Shown: positions 54,421 to 62,960, numbered from the stretch's first letter. The stretch: 64,000 nucleotides of DNA from Cotesia glomerata (GCF_020080835.1 NC_058162.1:8881323-8945322), one strand, 5' to 3'. A program made the numbers and translations. The notes: generated by a model not told the origin, from the letters alone.

Positions 54421-55906
54421 ATATAACCGACCTTGTCATCAGGATCTTGATGAAACTTGGTACACAAATTCTTTGGGTAATTACCTTGAACGAGTTCGCA
54501 GATGAGCAAAATCGGTCAATTAGTTTAGAAATGGCGGCTATTTAAGATTTTCAAAATAGTGATAATTACGTTTTCGGTCGCTTCATCAATGTATAACTTT
54601 TGATTGAAAAGAGATAGCTAATATTTGAAAAATTTATGTGATAGCTCATCAAATTGCCTTTAATTTGACGTATATAACATTGACTTTTTGTCAATTTTTA
54701 GCTATTTTATTCATAATCTACCGGTCCGAATCGGTCCAAATTGTATTAAAAATCTAAGTTTGACGAAGCCCTTTCGATTGGCGCCAACCACGATCAAATC
54801 GGTCAAGCCGTTAAAAAGTTATAAGAAATTTACGCACGCACACTCACACACACACACACACACACACACGAAGATTTCAAAAACTTAGTAAGCGCGATTT
54901 TGAGCGCTTAGGTATGGAATTAGCGGGAAGTTTCAGGGATGGCCTTTAGAATCAACCGTTTTCTCACTTTTTTTCAAAGTAGCAACATAAAAGGATTTTT
55001 AACAAGTATGAAATAGTTTACTTTAAGCGTTTTCTTTATGTTAATCTACTTATATTATTGAATAAATGCAATATGGTTGTAATAATGGCATTTAAAGATC
55101 ACAAAATTGCTTGACTTTGACGAGTTGGGAGTAACTACCTTACGCCCTTCACGCTATGAGGTGAGCAAAATATTGGAAAATTTTCCATTTATTTCTCCTT
55201 TCAAACACTCAAAAAAAGTAATCTTCTCAAATTAGATTACTTAATTAATTTAAAGTCCTTTATCTAAAGAATAAATTACGACAATCGCTGGAAAAAAATT
55301 GGCAAATAAAAAAAAATTTTTTATTCATTAAAACTATTCAAGGATCGCTAAAAATAATGTCAACTATCACAAGTTAGTAATACACGTTTATGAAGATTAA
55401 AAAAGCTTTTGAAGATTTCAAGCTTTAGCGGTCATTTTAATTTTTTTAGGTAATCAGAACGATGTACAAGAAACTAACGAGTTTAATAATTCAATGAAAA
55501 TTATCCATTAAATTTCAAGATACTCAACCGCGATGTTGCTGTTAAATATTAACCAACTCATTTTGTATATTTATACATAATTGTCTTAAATATTTGTGGA
55601 TAATACCAGACATGATTCTGAAAGTAGCCAGCTGGCGTTTTTTTTTTCTAAGGATATTATTACAAACAATGGTTGAATTTTTAAAATTTTCTCTAGTTTA
55701 TTTGCTCAAAAATTCAAACAGAAAAATCGGACAATATGTCGACTATTTTCAGTATCATGCTTTTAACGTCCAATTGTTATTGGTCAGATAAAAATATCAA
55801 ATGACAATAATTATTGATTTTTATGTAATAATAGGTAACAGAAGTATTGGACGATGGAGTGGGAGGACCAACTGGAAGATTAGGTGACAGCGATGGAGAA
55901 ATATGA
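14952..55906 (+). CDS. TMEM72-like four-pass membrane protein, six exons
   Basis: Exons: 14952-15060, 43739-43799, 44756-44827, 45236-45375, 45808-45953 and 55835-55906, totalling 600 nt (199 residues plus stop). All introns are GT-AG and all phases match. The predicted protein has a basic N-terminus, hydrophobic segments at about 27-46, 58-80, 104-115 and 121-144, two Cys between segments 2 and 3 (C87, C90), and an acidic tail with LDDG. Segment order, the GVGADV after segment 1 and the LDDG-type tail resemble vertebrate TMEM72, whose function is poorly known; I recall that family only generally. The start may be ATG 14952 (first in-frame after a stop at 14949) or ATG 15021. Introns 1 and 5 are full of transposons. 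Confidence 0.72.
15061..15939. other. Start of intron 1, no further gene
   Basis: GC-balanced to about 15540, where AATGAACAAATAAATAAATAA resembles a retroposon tail, then AT-rich. An open frame at 15571-15777 shows no motif. Confidence 0.45.
15940..16640 (-). repeat. Inverted duplication of intron 4-exon 5-intron 5
   Basis: Reverse complement of about 45545-46258 of the same gene. Matches run from AATAGGAGTTTTGTTTTATTA through the exon copy to CCAATAAAACGCAACCAATT. Divergence is moderate throughout, with small indels such as the length of the T-run near 16160. Confidence 0.85.
16265..16410 (-). pseudogene. Pseudo-exon 5 of the TMEM72-like gene
   Basis: The 146-nt copy aligns base for base with exon 5 (45808-45953) and keeps LLAALSLLHII and PEIYDRF. 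CGG has become TGA (a stop after LLNT), and CAG|CT has become CAACA at the acceptor, destroying the original splice site. The donor GTAAGT is retained. It lies on the opposite strand to the gene, inside intron 1, so it cannot be spliced into the gene's mRNA. Confidence 0.82.
16641..19949. other. Intron 1 interior, no gene recognised
   Basis: The segment 16850-17400 is GC-richer with overlapping short frames on both strands, none with a domain. A tRNA-like patch at about 19127-19170 (GTCGGAGTCCCTTGAGTGAC...GGTTCAATTC) may be a SINE relic. The rest is AT-rich. Confidence 0.45.
19950..20516 (+). pseudogene. Low-complexity coding remnant, possible C-terminus of a Crypton-like protein
   Basis: The frame at 20154-20513 continues back to a stop near 20105, and a related Ser/Thr/Asn-rich frame (NEAPSTSTANQNNPKT) precedes it. 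It ends with FVKIENCTIGHLTIYKN. Acidic Ser-rich linkers ending in an NCT..LTI-type tail are what I recall at the C-termini of arthropod Crypton-type recombinases. A fragment of such a recombinase lies at 23934, but in the wrong order for a simple intact gene. Function is not established. Confidence 0.28.
20551..20666. mobile_element. Palindromic mini-MITE
   Basis: TGTGTTAAATACGGTCAACA pairs with TGTTGACCGTATTTAACACA 116 bp away. The interior repeats GTGTTAAA/TTTAACAC in both orientations. It is only a hairpin, with no coding capacity. Confidence 0.82.
20667..20989. other. AT-rich spacer
   Basis: It includes an A-run at about 20935-20949 just left of the truncated BEL/Pao end; nothing else was seen. 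Confidence 0.45.
20990..23130 (-). pseudogene. BEL/Pao retrotransposon gag-pol, degraded
   Basis: On the - strand from right to left there is a gag zinc-knuckle region (about 23030-23115), a protease-like block with ARVLINQGSELSFM (22495-22848), then a 477-codon frame (21083-22516) with the reverse transcriptase (YVDD at residues 186-189), a long connection typical of Pao (A17-type region) and an RNase H-like domain (GFLDASQNA). After a stop (GK*NPADCASRG) the sequence reads to WWHGPNFEL and ends; integrase and the 3' LTR are missing. A frameshift near 22500 separates protease from RT, with part of the linker lost. The element is therefore dead and 3'-truncated. The zinc knuckle has three residues rather than four before its His. 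Confidence 0.9.
22717..22848. repeat. Inverted repeat inside the BEL/Pao frame
   Basis: An arm of about 48 bp (ATTACCCAGTGTGGCCAGA ... TACCCCCACTTTGT) is repeated in reverse after about 35 bp. The right arm replaces what should be upstream coding sequence, so it looks like a foldback duplication rather than original element sequence. Confidence 0.82.
23231..23253 (-). other. Primer-binding site of the BEL/Pao element
   Basis: On the - strand TGGTCCCTCGAGCCGGATC follows the LTR immediately. Its complement, GATCCGGCTCGAGGGACCA, closely matches the 3' end of insect tRNA-Tyr with CCA as I recall it (about two differences). It fixes the LTR inner edge at 23254. Confidence 0.7.
23254..23933 (-). 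repeat. 5' LTR of the BEL/Pao element
   Basis: On the - strand it would run TGTGAATGATACC...ATCATTTTACA, about 680 bp, with TGT/ACA ends. The inner end is set by the primer site. The outer end is set by the sudden start of an unrelated coding frame at 23934. There is no second LTR to compare, since the element is cut off at about 20990. The LTR is unusually rich in GCG on the + strand. Confidence 0.62.
23934..24131 (+). pseudogene. Crypton-like tyrosine recombinase fragment
   Basis: Directly after the LTR end the + frame reads KYISLRPKGF...FFVTYN.GQCKSQVIGK...IAEVPKIVAEFLQL. This fits the segment before the catalytic HxxR in arthropod Crypton-type tyrosine recombinases (LRP...FF..Y..GKC..Q.IG...P..IA.FL.L, recalled). 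The expected YTGH.FRRTSA block is absent: the frame goes YTRTIF and stops. The N-terminal part is missing, apparently displaced by the BEL/Pao insertion. It is dead as it stands. Confidence 0.5.
24132..24790. other. AT-rich DNA, no gene seen
   Basis: AT-rich, with nothing recognised. Confidence 0.45.
24799..24895. repeat. Imperfect palindrome with GC-rich loop
   Basis: CAGTAAAATAAAAAAAGTCT...CACATGT faces ACATGTGGTCTGAGGCTTTA with a loop containing TGAGGCGAAGCCGAGG. It is probably another small foldback, immediately left of the larger one. Confidence 0.6.
24988..26080. mobile_element. 1.1-kb foldback element
   Basis: The ends are TA|CACGGAAAAAACGAGAT and its complement ...TTTTTTCCGTG|TA. 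The arms are about 420 bp (for example CTACTTCTATGTAGACTGTA on both sides) and continue into A/T-rich mirror sequence almost to the centre near 25530. Differences between arms are few. It has no coding capacity; TA target duplication. Confidence 0.88.
26098..27398 (-). repeat. Hairpin-ended repeat, long copy, reverse orientation
   Basis: This is one of the longest copies (1.3 kb). It shows the GGTAGACCCTGAAAGCC...GCAACTTCCCGCTAATTCC end, GAGCTC...GAGCTC blocks, four or so modules of the GGCGATCGAC type, a 130-bp CA-rich microsatellite (27121-27260) and the terminal hairpin AACTTCCCGATTTTTG...TTAGCGGGAAGTT. Confidence 0.88.
27399..29984. other. Intron 1 interior, no gene recognised
   Basis: AT-rich; short frames at 28978-29223 and 29552-29791 have no motif. 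Confidence 0.5.
30044..31265 (+). repeat. Tandem 164-bp units, interrupted
   Basis: Units start ATGTATTT at 30044, 30937 and 31101, and each ends GA(G/T)... AGTATGATTTTT. Spacing between the last two, and the length of the first up to the inserted repeat, is 164 bp. A hairpin-ended repeat (30208-30930) sits exactly at the junction of units 1 and 2. The units share CTGAAT.(C/T)GAATTTGAA and a GAGATGAAAAAA tail. Confidence 0.72.
30208..30930 (+). repeat. Hairpin-ended repeat inserted in the tandem array
   Basis: It begins AACTTCCTGCTAAGAAAAT and ends GGGTCAACCGTTTTCCTA. ATTTTT occurs on both sides (30202-30207 and 30931-30936), and removing one copy plus the insert restores a normal unit junction. 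This defines the unit as 723 bp with a 6-bp target duplication. It contains a GT microsatellite (about 30364-30440), GATCGCCGCCAAGCC and paired AGCTC blocks. Confidence 0.88.
31266..31980. other. Intron 1 interior, no gene recognised
   Basis: Short overlapping frames (31170-31621) on both strands lack any motif. Confidence 0.5.
31982..32375 (-). repeat. Hairpin-ended repeat, truncated at its microsatellite
   Basis: It starts TTAGGAAAACGGTTGACCC and runs through the modules to a CA/CG microsatellite, where the R1-like coding sequence takes over at about 32380. The terminal hairpin half is missing. Confidence 0.82.
32380..34140 (+). pseudogene. R1/TRAS-type non-LTR retrotransposon, internally deleted
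   Basis: It begins within gag: three CCHC-type knuckles (CCFRCLGFGHQTRHC, then CCYKCGG..., then CFLC) at 32383-32661. The ORF2 start follows (ILQVNLNRCTLAQNLLRQR), the beginning of the apurinic-type endonuclease, but after about 60 codons it jumps to the pre-RT region (NVAELFSNHPP, GKAPVPDGIP). RT follows in pieces with stops at 33138, 33426 and 33530: LLDKSKGTP..SSFRPLCML, DVPQGSVMGPDLW, FADD at about 33697, then the thumb region to 34132. Several stops, at least two frameshifts and the endonuclease deletion make it non-functional. The 3' end is cut at an opposed R4-like copy. Confidence 0.85.
34140..35100 (-). pseudogene. R4-like element copy with the RT core deleted
   Basis: On the - strand the right end (35100 to 34850) matches the N-terminal part of the neighbouring element (GVLLMRESSTKV; PSKPLTIVIIERRIKK). 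It then jumps straight to KYEKLAGKGWRNPL and continues with the C-terminal part (AAEEQVHRLGALTG, TYHVIS, RAGPKVAVEVNLH, PDMVILLSNPSEIFVLE). About 2 kb of reverse transcriptase is missing, and stops and frameshifts occur. It ends tail to tail with the R1-like fragment near 34140. Confidence 0.82.
35101..35375. other. AT-rich spacer with TTAATTAA-like repeats
   Basis: Short degenerate repeats of ATTAATTAAAAATT lie between the two R4-like copies; no gene. Confidence 0.5.
35750..38116 (-). CDS. R4-like reverse transcriptase with C-terminal endonuclease
   Basis: 788 codons without a stop. RT landmarks: APGEDAIPAALY (39-50), NYRPISVLN (97-105), FTKAYDS (169-175), GVLQGDSISP (224-233) and FMDD (266-269), a variant of the usual Y/F-A-D-D that suits the YMDD-type R4/Dong group. 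A zinc-finger-like CxxxC-x7-H-x4-C follows (C595, C599, H607, C612), then a PD-(D/E)xK-type nuclease with PD 683-684 and Glu 699. The enzyme would nick target DNA and prime reverse transcription from it. The frame is so well kept that this copy is young, but a frameshift near 38080-38110 cuts it from its N-terminus, and the element is 5'-truncated, so it is probably immobile. Confidence 0.88.
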   Translation of the reverse strand: MLAKLRDYSRDVDYEYQMEDEAIEGAVLEALKRAAPWKAPGEDAIPAALYKTLPSAKKWLVESVRQVLKGTRLISEKDVRARLVLIHKGGEREDPANYRPISVLNTDYKILTAVLTNTIAQNLPEWAIPREQLARKGVWGTLHGLLMDKSATQDAGVCRRDHYTAWYYFTKAYDSPHHYQLIRLVDTLPIHQNMKNTLKSAIRKWSMVIRVGKTKTRPVYVRRGVLQGDSISPLLFIVMTAFIIYAVTEDRAVNQVCRGKQEIVAFMDDFKGHAPNEQGIREITRVITDTANEVGLKINIRKCGIYSKHDRDLLGEGVEEDPENEEAPPVGDGAVYLPRVREAYKYLGLWELERDLQLNHQTIKVKVIDKANMIFGSMLSVSQMVTLYNTSVIPAAVYVLGNLYPQERRTTTLKKCRDLDGDVRKLLISYNMKGRTSARVSTYIPSSRGGLGLKSIEHEVEVMYVRKAAYLQSHQDLEKTRERYDRLIAAGWRNPMGDANHVLGKYQVNMRGRRVDEPVRDYCRSLAREIEHQQLTWLMNEWKGCKYARVVDENANIMACPAFTSPYMERWMFSLILNAAEEQVAGLGTYTGKKCRMGCEVVETAYHVVSACLVPEYTTRHDNAVCWFIKHILYAMKAPKFLSDHIHLSRSSLVAEFMWGERVVKIRAGVRIMTDVKLHHNKPDIMFILSNPDEVIVLELAVSHLQNIRLQETIKRTRYAKNSVVPVTGANVDDVGRDYNVANILREIHRCPVYLGVYVFGALGEILNTEAHQGAGNLGKVGPLKEKY
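38073..38504 (-). pseudogene. N-terminal part of the R4-like ORF, other frame
   Basis: The frame reads RESSTKVNPSKPLAITITE, then a basic coiled-coil-like stretch, then TTEEFFRTLYSARETSG. It overlaps the 788-codon frame by about 44 bp, and the linking frameshift lies in that overlap. The same region, also frameshifted, is present in the 34140-35100 copy. Confidence 0.75.
38516..38959. other. AT-rich DNA, no gene seen
   Basis: AT-rich, with nothing recognised. Confidence 0.45.
38960..39725 (+). repeat. Dispersed repeat, inverted partner of 11020-11700
   Basis: Matches the reverse complement of 11020-11700, with a TCTATC-rich microsatellite at 39474-39550 that differs in length between copies. 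Confidence 0.8.
39885..40795 (-). repeat. Hairpin-ended repeat, reverse orientation
   Basis: It opens CGGAAAACGGTTGACCC, contains GAGCTC blocks, GGCGGCGATCGACGTG and a short CA tract, and ends TTAGCGGGAAGTT before an A-run. It faces the copy at 41041, with 245 bp between. Confidence 0.86.
41041..42209 (+). repeat. Hairpin-ended repeat, forward orientation, extended module set
   Basis: It starts AACTTCCCGCTAAGAAAAT and ends GGGTCAACCGTTTTCCGG. It holds a short GT tract (41195-41218), at least four modules ending ...AATCGGTTGATT or near variants, and a triplet of GAGCTCGAAGAGCTC palindromes at 41857-42122. Confidence 0.86.
42240..42767 (+). pseudogene. Unrecognised two-ORF coding patch
   Basis: A frame of 100 codons (42240-42542; no ATG near its start, containing DITEFTSLKRRDVFKVINHP and IYQDDYVIFYFKG) is followed after 6 bp by a second (42549-42767; LGGLSFNQFRTGIVSDKF, NMFCAARDIQFAYG). 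The amino-acid composition looks like real protein, unlike the random frames nearby. A further coding-looking piece lies at 42869-43006 (FFNTTDLSSWMSSKSRS). I do not recognise the family; an endogenous virus or a large DNA transposon is possible. Confidence 0.4.
42768..43738. other. End of intron 1
   Basis: Apart from the piece at 42869-43006, the sequence is AT-rich. The stretch 43330-43470 (TTGGCTTTACTTCAATAACT...) resembles intron 5 at about 46050-46170 and so belongs to a dispersed repeat. Confidence 0.45.
43739..43799 (+). CDS. Exon 2 of TMEM72-like gene
   Basis: Acceptor TTTTGCAG; 61 nt encoding L|VCGVGADVAYHRHIMGYYV|T; donor AC|GTGAGG, phase 2. It completes membrane segment 1. Confidence 0.75.
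44756..44827 (+). CDS. Exon 3 of TMEM72-like gene
   Basis: Acceptor TTTTCAG; 72 nt encoding VASAMIFFLEITWAITLF and VQICF, membrane segment 2; donor AG|GTACGT, phase 2. Confidence 0.8.
   Translation, partial: SGVCYDFLPRDYLGYHALRTDMF
45236..45375 (+). CDS. Exon 4 of TMEM72-like gene
   Basis: Acceptor TTTTCAG; 140 nt encoding NDEAYCSRCWSYVLKMTKGW, then a short hydrophobic segment and the start of the last one; donor G|GTAAGAG, phase 1. The frame runs on past the donor to 45557, but splicing to exon 5 is better supported by continuation of the membrane segment. Confidence 0.8.
45808..45953 (+). CDS. Exon 5 of TMEM72-like gene
   Basis: Acceptor TTTTCAG; 146 nt encoding GLLAALSLLHIISSLL and the start of the cytosolic tail to RPEIYDRFEEVL; donor G|GTAAGTT, phase 0. 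A broken inverted copy lies at 16265-16410. Confidence 0.82.
46273..47865 (-). mobile_element. TTAA-type element with Mutator-like transposase remnant
   Basis: The left end is TTAA|GGGGTTAGGGGTAGTCAGA and the right end TCTGACTACTCCTAACCCC|TCAA, giving terminal inverted repeats of about 20 bp and a TTAA target duplication with one change. It contains the transposase fragments at 46859-47465 and non-coding subterminal sequence, including a mirror pair GCCTGATC...GATCAGGC at 46572-46703. It lies in intron 5 of the TMEM72-like gene. The ends resemble those of 13485-14667. Confidence 0.75.
46859..47465 (-). pseudogene. Mutator-like transposase domain protein, deleted
   Basis: It starts MGRDSRQVSIEL, a start like the MGRKSR of an insect family annotated as Mutator-like transposase domain proteins (recalled). 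A basic N-terminus and stop follow; in the next frame comes EFRIINFITVFTAI, KCKKCDGNVKFQTA, ACDNCGNECVSSCY (a Cys-rich zinc-binding region). It then skips the whole catalytic part, with NSHRYAEKTDAAHVK, a stop, and the C-terminal MLRRQQQIDILEAS...LLYGPEIND. A frameshift near 47318, the stop at 46961 and the large internal deletion inactivate it. Confidence 0.68.
47866..48117. other. Intronic AT-rich DNA with tRNA terminator
   Basis: A TTTT run on the - strand (AAAA at 48111-48114) just past the tRNA 3' end would serve as the Pol III terminator. Confidence 0.5.
48118..48188 (-). tRNA. trnG-GCC: tRNA-Gly (GCC)
   Basis: On the - strand the 71-nt sequence begins GCACTGGTGGTTCAATGGT, has the anticodon loop CTGCCAC (GCC) and the T arm GGGTTCGATTCCC, and ends CTAGTGC plus discriminator A. 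The 7-bp acceptor stem pairs with one G-T. A box TGGTTCAATGG and B box GGTTCGATTCC are intact. It charges glycine for GGC/GGU codons. It is transcribed antisense to the TMEM72-like gene from within intron 5. Confidence 0.95.
48189..48496. other. Intronic DNA, no gene seen
   Basis: Nothing recognised between the tRNA and the TA run at 48497-48519. Confidence 0.45.
48520..49706 (-). mobile_element. Probable solo LTR of a Gypsy-type element
   Basis: Read on the - strand the segment opens TGTAACGTCCACGTTTTCC and closes TTTGGGTCA, i.e. TG...CA, with TA repeats on both sides. TGTAACG-type starts are common in Ty3/Gypsy LTRs of insects. The middle (49030-49450) is GC-rich compared with everything around it. 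No internal coding region or second LTR is present. Target duplications cannot be read because of the TA flanks. Confidence 0.45.
49840..50138 (-). pseudogene. PIF1-like helicase C-terminus (Helitron Rep/helicase remnant)
   Basis: The - frame reads TIINKSPGQSLKICGI, then FVHGKLYVLCS, a stop, then IGKP and YLYIYAPQKKIKNVVH. This matches the PIF1-family tail INKSQGQTL...HGQLYVA.SRV (family knowledge). Q to P within the first motif and stops show decay. Only the last fragment of the helicase is left. Confidence 0.7.
50680..51240 (-). repeat. Degenerate tandem repeat, ~130-bp period
   Basis: Five units each centre on CCCCCGCAATCCC or a variant, at about 50690, 50815, 50950, 51073 and 51209, followed by AAATCTACTC-like and AAAGATTCCTA-like phrases. 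Confidence 0.72.
51384..52277. mobile_element. Foldback element with a SINE in its loop
   Basis: GGGGTGGTGCAAAAAAACCG at the left faces CGGTTTTTTTGCGCCACCC at the right. The arms are about 290 bp, and both carry CTCGAGTGA, GATGTTTTAAGAGC, GACAGCTTAAAA and AAAGGTCGCTCATAATTT. It lies in TA repeats. The loop holds the SINE-like insert at 51840-52006. Confidence 0.88.
51840..52006 (+). mobile_element. tRNA-derived SINE-like insert
   Basis: A B-box-like GGGTTCGAATCC (51857-51868) near the 5' end, a body without coding capacity and a 13-nt poly(A) (51994-52006) fit a 5'-truncated SINE. It sits at the centre of the foldback and is absent from its mirror arm. Confidence 0.5.
52285..54380 (-). mobile_element. 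Long-inverted-arm DNA transposon, type B
   Basis: Mirror arms of about 770-800 bp (52300-53060 and 53580-54370) flank a 0.5-kb centre, with TA runs outside. The arms carry GAGCCCTTGATATTAATAT and, 151 bp further in, GAACGCTCTACAAAA, the same two motifs at the same spacing as element A. The arms extend into coding sequence: the C-terminal part of the protein gene is present in both, intact on the left (52840-53133) and frameshifted on the right (53590-53770). Confidence 0.82.
52840..53486 (-). pseudogene. Conserved transposon protein in element B, internally deleted
   Basis: Exon A (53486 to about 53344) reads KGWDNIDETKYKSGIENE to INDCLQ, with a donor Q|GTAAAA. After an AG near 53263 exon B reads MSHPRDDYRELLLLTLVF...FKRPGA. 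The frame then shifts (about 53165) into KSLLDNDLSDVV...SLELFKKFDLP and ends KVTNDVAERGIALIKKYN...EEQLQYLLQV...HRQRFP. PRDDYRELL.L, the RPGA.. block and NDVAERG...L.QVV..HR are hallmarks I recall of a widespread uncharacterised arthropod family linked to transposons. The middle (several hundred residues) is missing, so it is dead. Confidence 0.6.
54381..54699. other. TA run and AT-rich spacer
   Basis: TA units to about 54417, then no recognised feature. Confidence 0.45.
54700..54962. repeat. Hairpin-ended repeat, chimeric inverted copy
   Basis: The left part (CGGTCCGAATCGGTCC...AAGCCGTTAAAAAGTTAT to the CA tract) is in reverse orientation. The part after the microsatellite (TTTGAGCGCTTAGGTATGG...TAGCGGGAAGTTTCAGGG, GGCCTTTAGAATCAACCG) is in forward orientation. 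The switch is at the CA tract near 54840-54870. Confidence 0.78.
54963..55834. other. End of intron 5
   Basis: AT-rich; no other feature was recognised before the acceptor ATAATAG at 55834. Confidence 0.5.
55835..55906 (+). CDS. Exon 6 (last) of TMEM72-like gene
   Basis: 72 nt encoding VTEVLDDGVGGPTGRLG and DSDGEI followed by TGA. The acceptor is a weak pyrimidine tract ending AATAATAG. Phase 0 matches exon 5, and the acidic LDDG tail suits the family. A possible poly(A) signal AATAAA lies near 56425. Confidence 0.68.
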   Translation, partial: VTEVLDDGVGGPTGRLGDSDGEI

Positions 55907-58109
55907 CATGAAAGACAGCCCTCTTGGGCCAGTGAAACTGACGAGGACAGCGAGCCTGAACAAAAGACTTGTCAAATTGCCACATTGTCCTAGTTACATT
56001 TATCACATTAATTAAAAATTTAAATGTATATATAAATGAGATATGTTCATTAGAGTGGATTGGAAGATTTTTTTATGAACTCGAGGTACAACCTTCTTAT
56101 AAAAGAAAAAAAATTTTTACTATTTGTTGATTAAGGACACTTTCAATTTTCTAAAGTGTTGAATATTTTCATAATTTTCTTTAATAGTTAAATTTTAAAT
56201 TATAATACATAAATTAAATTGGATAATATTTTGGAAATGGTAAAAATACAATTTTTGATTTTTCAATCAACTCTCATGTTTATATTAAATACCGACACAT
56301 AATTGTCGAAAAAGAATACGAATGAGAGTGAAGTGGTGTAAAATTGTCAATTGCAATTTTAATGAACTAAGTTCATTTGAAAACAAAAAAAAATATATAT
56401 GTATATGATATAAATTTTTATAATAAATAAAAGAGGAGTAAGTAATGAGATTTCTTCTTAGTGAAGCTATAAAATTGTTTATTGTAACAATTTTTGTACG
56501 CATACTTAAATATTCATGTAAAGTCGCTATCAAATTTTAATTACTATTATAATAATTGTATTTATTATTAATATTATTAGTATTATATATTTTATATATT
56601 AAATTATTTAAAATGAATTTAATTGTAATTAATAAATGTAAAAGTAGTTAATAAAGAAAGTATCTTAAGATATGACTCGAGTTTAAGAACAGATTTGGTA
56701 ATTAGATTACAACTACTTAAGGTTTTAATGTTTAATTGGACCTATTTTATATTGATGGTTAGCCTATAAGACTAAAATAACTTAATTAAGTAATTATCAA
56801 GTATTAGCGAGTAACAATAAACATATATTTAACTATATACGTCGGAGTGTTTTATTCATGTATGTACTTAAAGTCGCTATTGCCAGTTTGTTTAATTATT
56901 TGTTATTTAGTTTCTATGGTACTGAAGTCTAGATATATATAATAATTATTAATTGAGCATTTTCAAGTAGTTCGTTTTTAGTTTTTATCATAGTTATAAG
57001 AGTAAAGAGTTTTAATTACGATAATTCGGAAAACAGGAGAGCTGCAGATTTTATTTTTTTTTATTCAAAAAATTTATAAATTTTGATTTTAGGAATTTGT
57101 TGTAAAATATTTTTAAAATTAAAAAAATTTTTAAAATTTAAAATTGTTAAAGAAAAAATCGACATTAACTTGTTTTTGGCACAATTCAAAAAAATTGATA
57201 TTTGTTGTTAAAGAACTGAATTTTCTAAATTTTAAGAATCACTCATAAAAATAATTTTATTAAAATACTAAAAGACCGAATTACAGAAAAATATGTTTTA
57301 GTAACAAATAAATTTACATATGATAATAAATAGATTAGTTATTTTGACAAAGTGAGCCAAGTTGTAACAACAAATTATCCTGTTTAGTGTTACAACTAAA
57401 TTATTTCGTTATCATTAGTTAGCTGATTTCGTTAAAATAACAAAGTTTATTTATTGCCTTAAAAAAATAAATTTGTTTTCGTTACAATTAGTTATTTTAA
57501 GAAAATTATTTAGCTTATTTAACAACAAAATTCGTTAGGCCAACTAACTAAATAATGTTACTGAAAGAAAATAATTTTTGTTAAACCAAGAAAAATATTT
57601 GTTATCTCCTTGCAATAATTTAGTTAGTTCAACAAACCGATTTGTGAATTCAGCTCAACTGTGTTGTTGATTTAACTTAAAAGTTCTGCTACAATAACAA
57701 AACTGTTTTGTTGATATAACATATAAATTAAATTAGTTATTACAACCTATGTTCTATTATCATAACATATGATTTTTTATCCCTATGCTAACATAATAAT
57801 TTGTTAACACAACTTGTCTTGTGATATTCTAACAAAAAATGTTCTTTAATATTTAATAACAACTGAACTTGTTCAACAATTCACGATTCCAAAAACAACT
57901 ATCTAGGCAAGTAAATAACGCAGCATCTCCCTTGAACGTTTAAACCCTAACTAAAAAAATTCGACTTCAGTTAAGAGTTAAAAGCGTATTAAAGCCATCG
58001 TTTAATATTGTCTCACATTTCACTTTTAGTGATATTATTATATTATAATTATCTATAATTTTTCATCATCAGAACATAGATTGATTAATGAATTGGTAAT
58101 TGCAAAAAC
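55907..58109. other. Region between the two convergent genes
   Basis: 3' UTRs of both genes are expected here. From about 57300 to 57900 the sequence is dominated by short AACAAA/TTGTTA-type words in both orientations, perhaps an old degenerate repeat. No other gene was seen. Confidence 0.5.
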
Positions 58110-61478
<3,369 letters not shown>

Positions 61479-62045
61479 TTTTAGATTTCTGAATAATTTT
61501 TGTACTTTAAAATAATTAATACTTGTGATTTTTAATCAACGATGTGTAGATTGTTTTATTTTTAATAATCCGGCAAATTGAACTTGGCAGTTCGAAGTGA
61601 CAATTGAAAATGACACGAGACACTACTGTTATAATAAATGTACGTACATATAAGGGATAAGTGTGCATGTGAGATGTATGTGGTGCAGGTAAATATAAGA
61701 GATTTGAAGAAAAATATACGCAGTGCGCAAGTGAAATATCCAGATAGAGACATCTGGCGGCTGGGAGAAAAAAAAACCAAGTCATTTTGCAACTGTTGAT
61801 AGAGAAGAACTGATTTTGTTTTTAATGATTGCGATTTCCCAAATGATTATTAATTAACTATTAGATATTCTTACAGAAAATTTTCTTGATATAAAAATTC
61901 GTTTTCTATTTTTTAAAATTTTTATTTTGTCGATCAAGATTCTTAATATTGATATTTTTGGCAAAAAAAAAAAGAATTATCATTAATTTAATAATTGACG
62001 ATTGTAAGCACTGTTATGAATATTTTTTACAATCCCGGGAAAAAA
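61479..62045. other. GGPPS upstream region
   Basis: The 5' UTR and promoter are expected here. The patch 61560-61800 is more GC-balanced; no TATA or initiator could be assigned with confidence. Confidence 0.4.
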
Positions 62046-62960
62046 TGAATTTGCCTAATCATATATATTTATATATGATTATATATTGAATATATCGAAT
62101 TATATATGATTGTATCTAAATTTTTATATAAAATATATATAATCATATATAGACTAATATATTGTATGTATATTTTATATAAGTCTAATATATATGATCA
62201 GATCTGAGTTATTTAGGTCTATAGATGATTATATATAATCTATATATAATTAGATCTGATTAGACCTGAGTTATCTAGGACTATATATGATTATATATAA
62301 ATCTATATATGTATGATTATATCTGATCAGATCTAATTGATATAGGACCATGTATAGAATTAAACGTAAAGCTATGTACATAACTATATCTAATCAAAAG
62401 TAGATTATAAATTTACATTTATTAATATATAATAATATTTAATTAGATGCAGCATTTTTTAATGATGATATATAATAAATATTTTGTTAAGTGAATTTGT
62501 TTACGAATTTGCCTAATCATATATATTTATATATGATTATATATTGAATATATAGAATTATATATGATTGTATCTAAATTTTTATATAAAATATATATAA
62601 TCATATAGACTAATATATTGTATGTATATTTTATATAAGTCTATATATGATCAGATCTGAGTTATTTAGGTCTATATATGATTATATATAATCTATATAT
62701 AATTAGATCTGATTAGACCTGAGTTATCTAGGGCTATATATGATTATATATAAATCTATATATGTATGATTATATCTGATCAGATCTAATTGATATAGGA
62801 CCATGTATAGAATTAAACGTAAAGCTATGTACATAACTATATCTAATCAAATGTAGATTATAAATTTACATTTATTAATATATAATAATATATAATTAGA
62901 TGCAGCATTTTTTAATGATGATATATAATAAATATTTTGTTAAGTGAATTTGTTTCACTT
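62045..62960 (+). repeat. Tandem duplication, ~458-bp unit
   Basis: Two nearly identical copies start GAATTTGCCTAATCATATAT at about 62047 and 62505 and end with TTGTTAAGTGAATTTGTTT. The inside is made of TATATGATTATATAT-type words, with GATCAGATCTGAGTT, CCATGTATAGAATTAAACG and others in both. Differences are few, so the event is recent. Confidence 0.9.
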
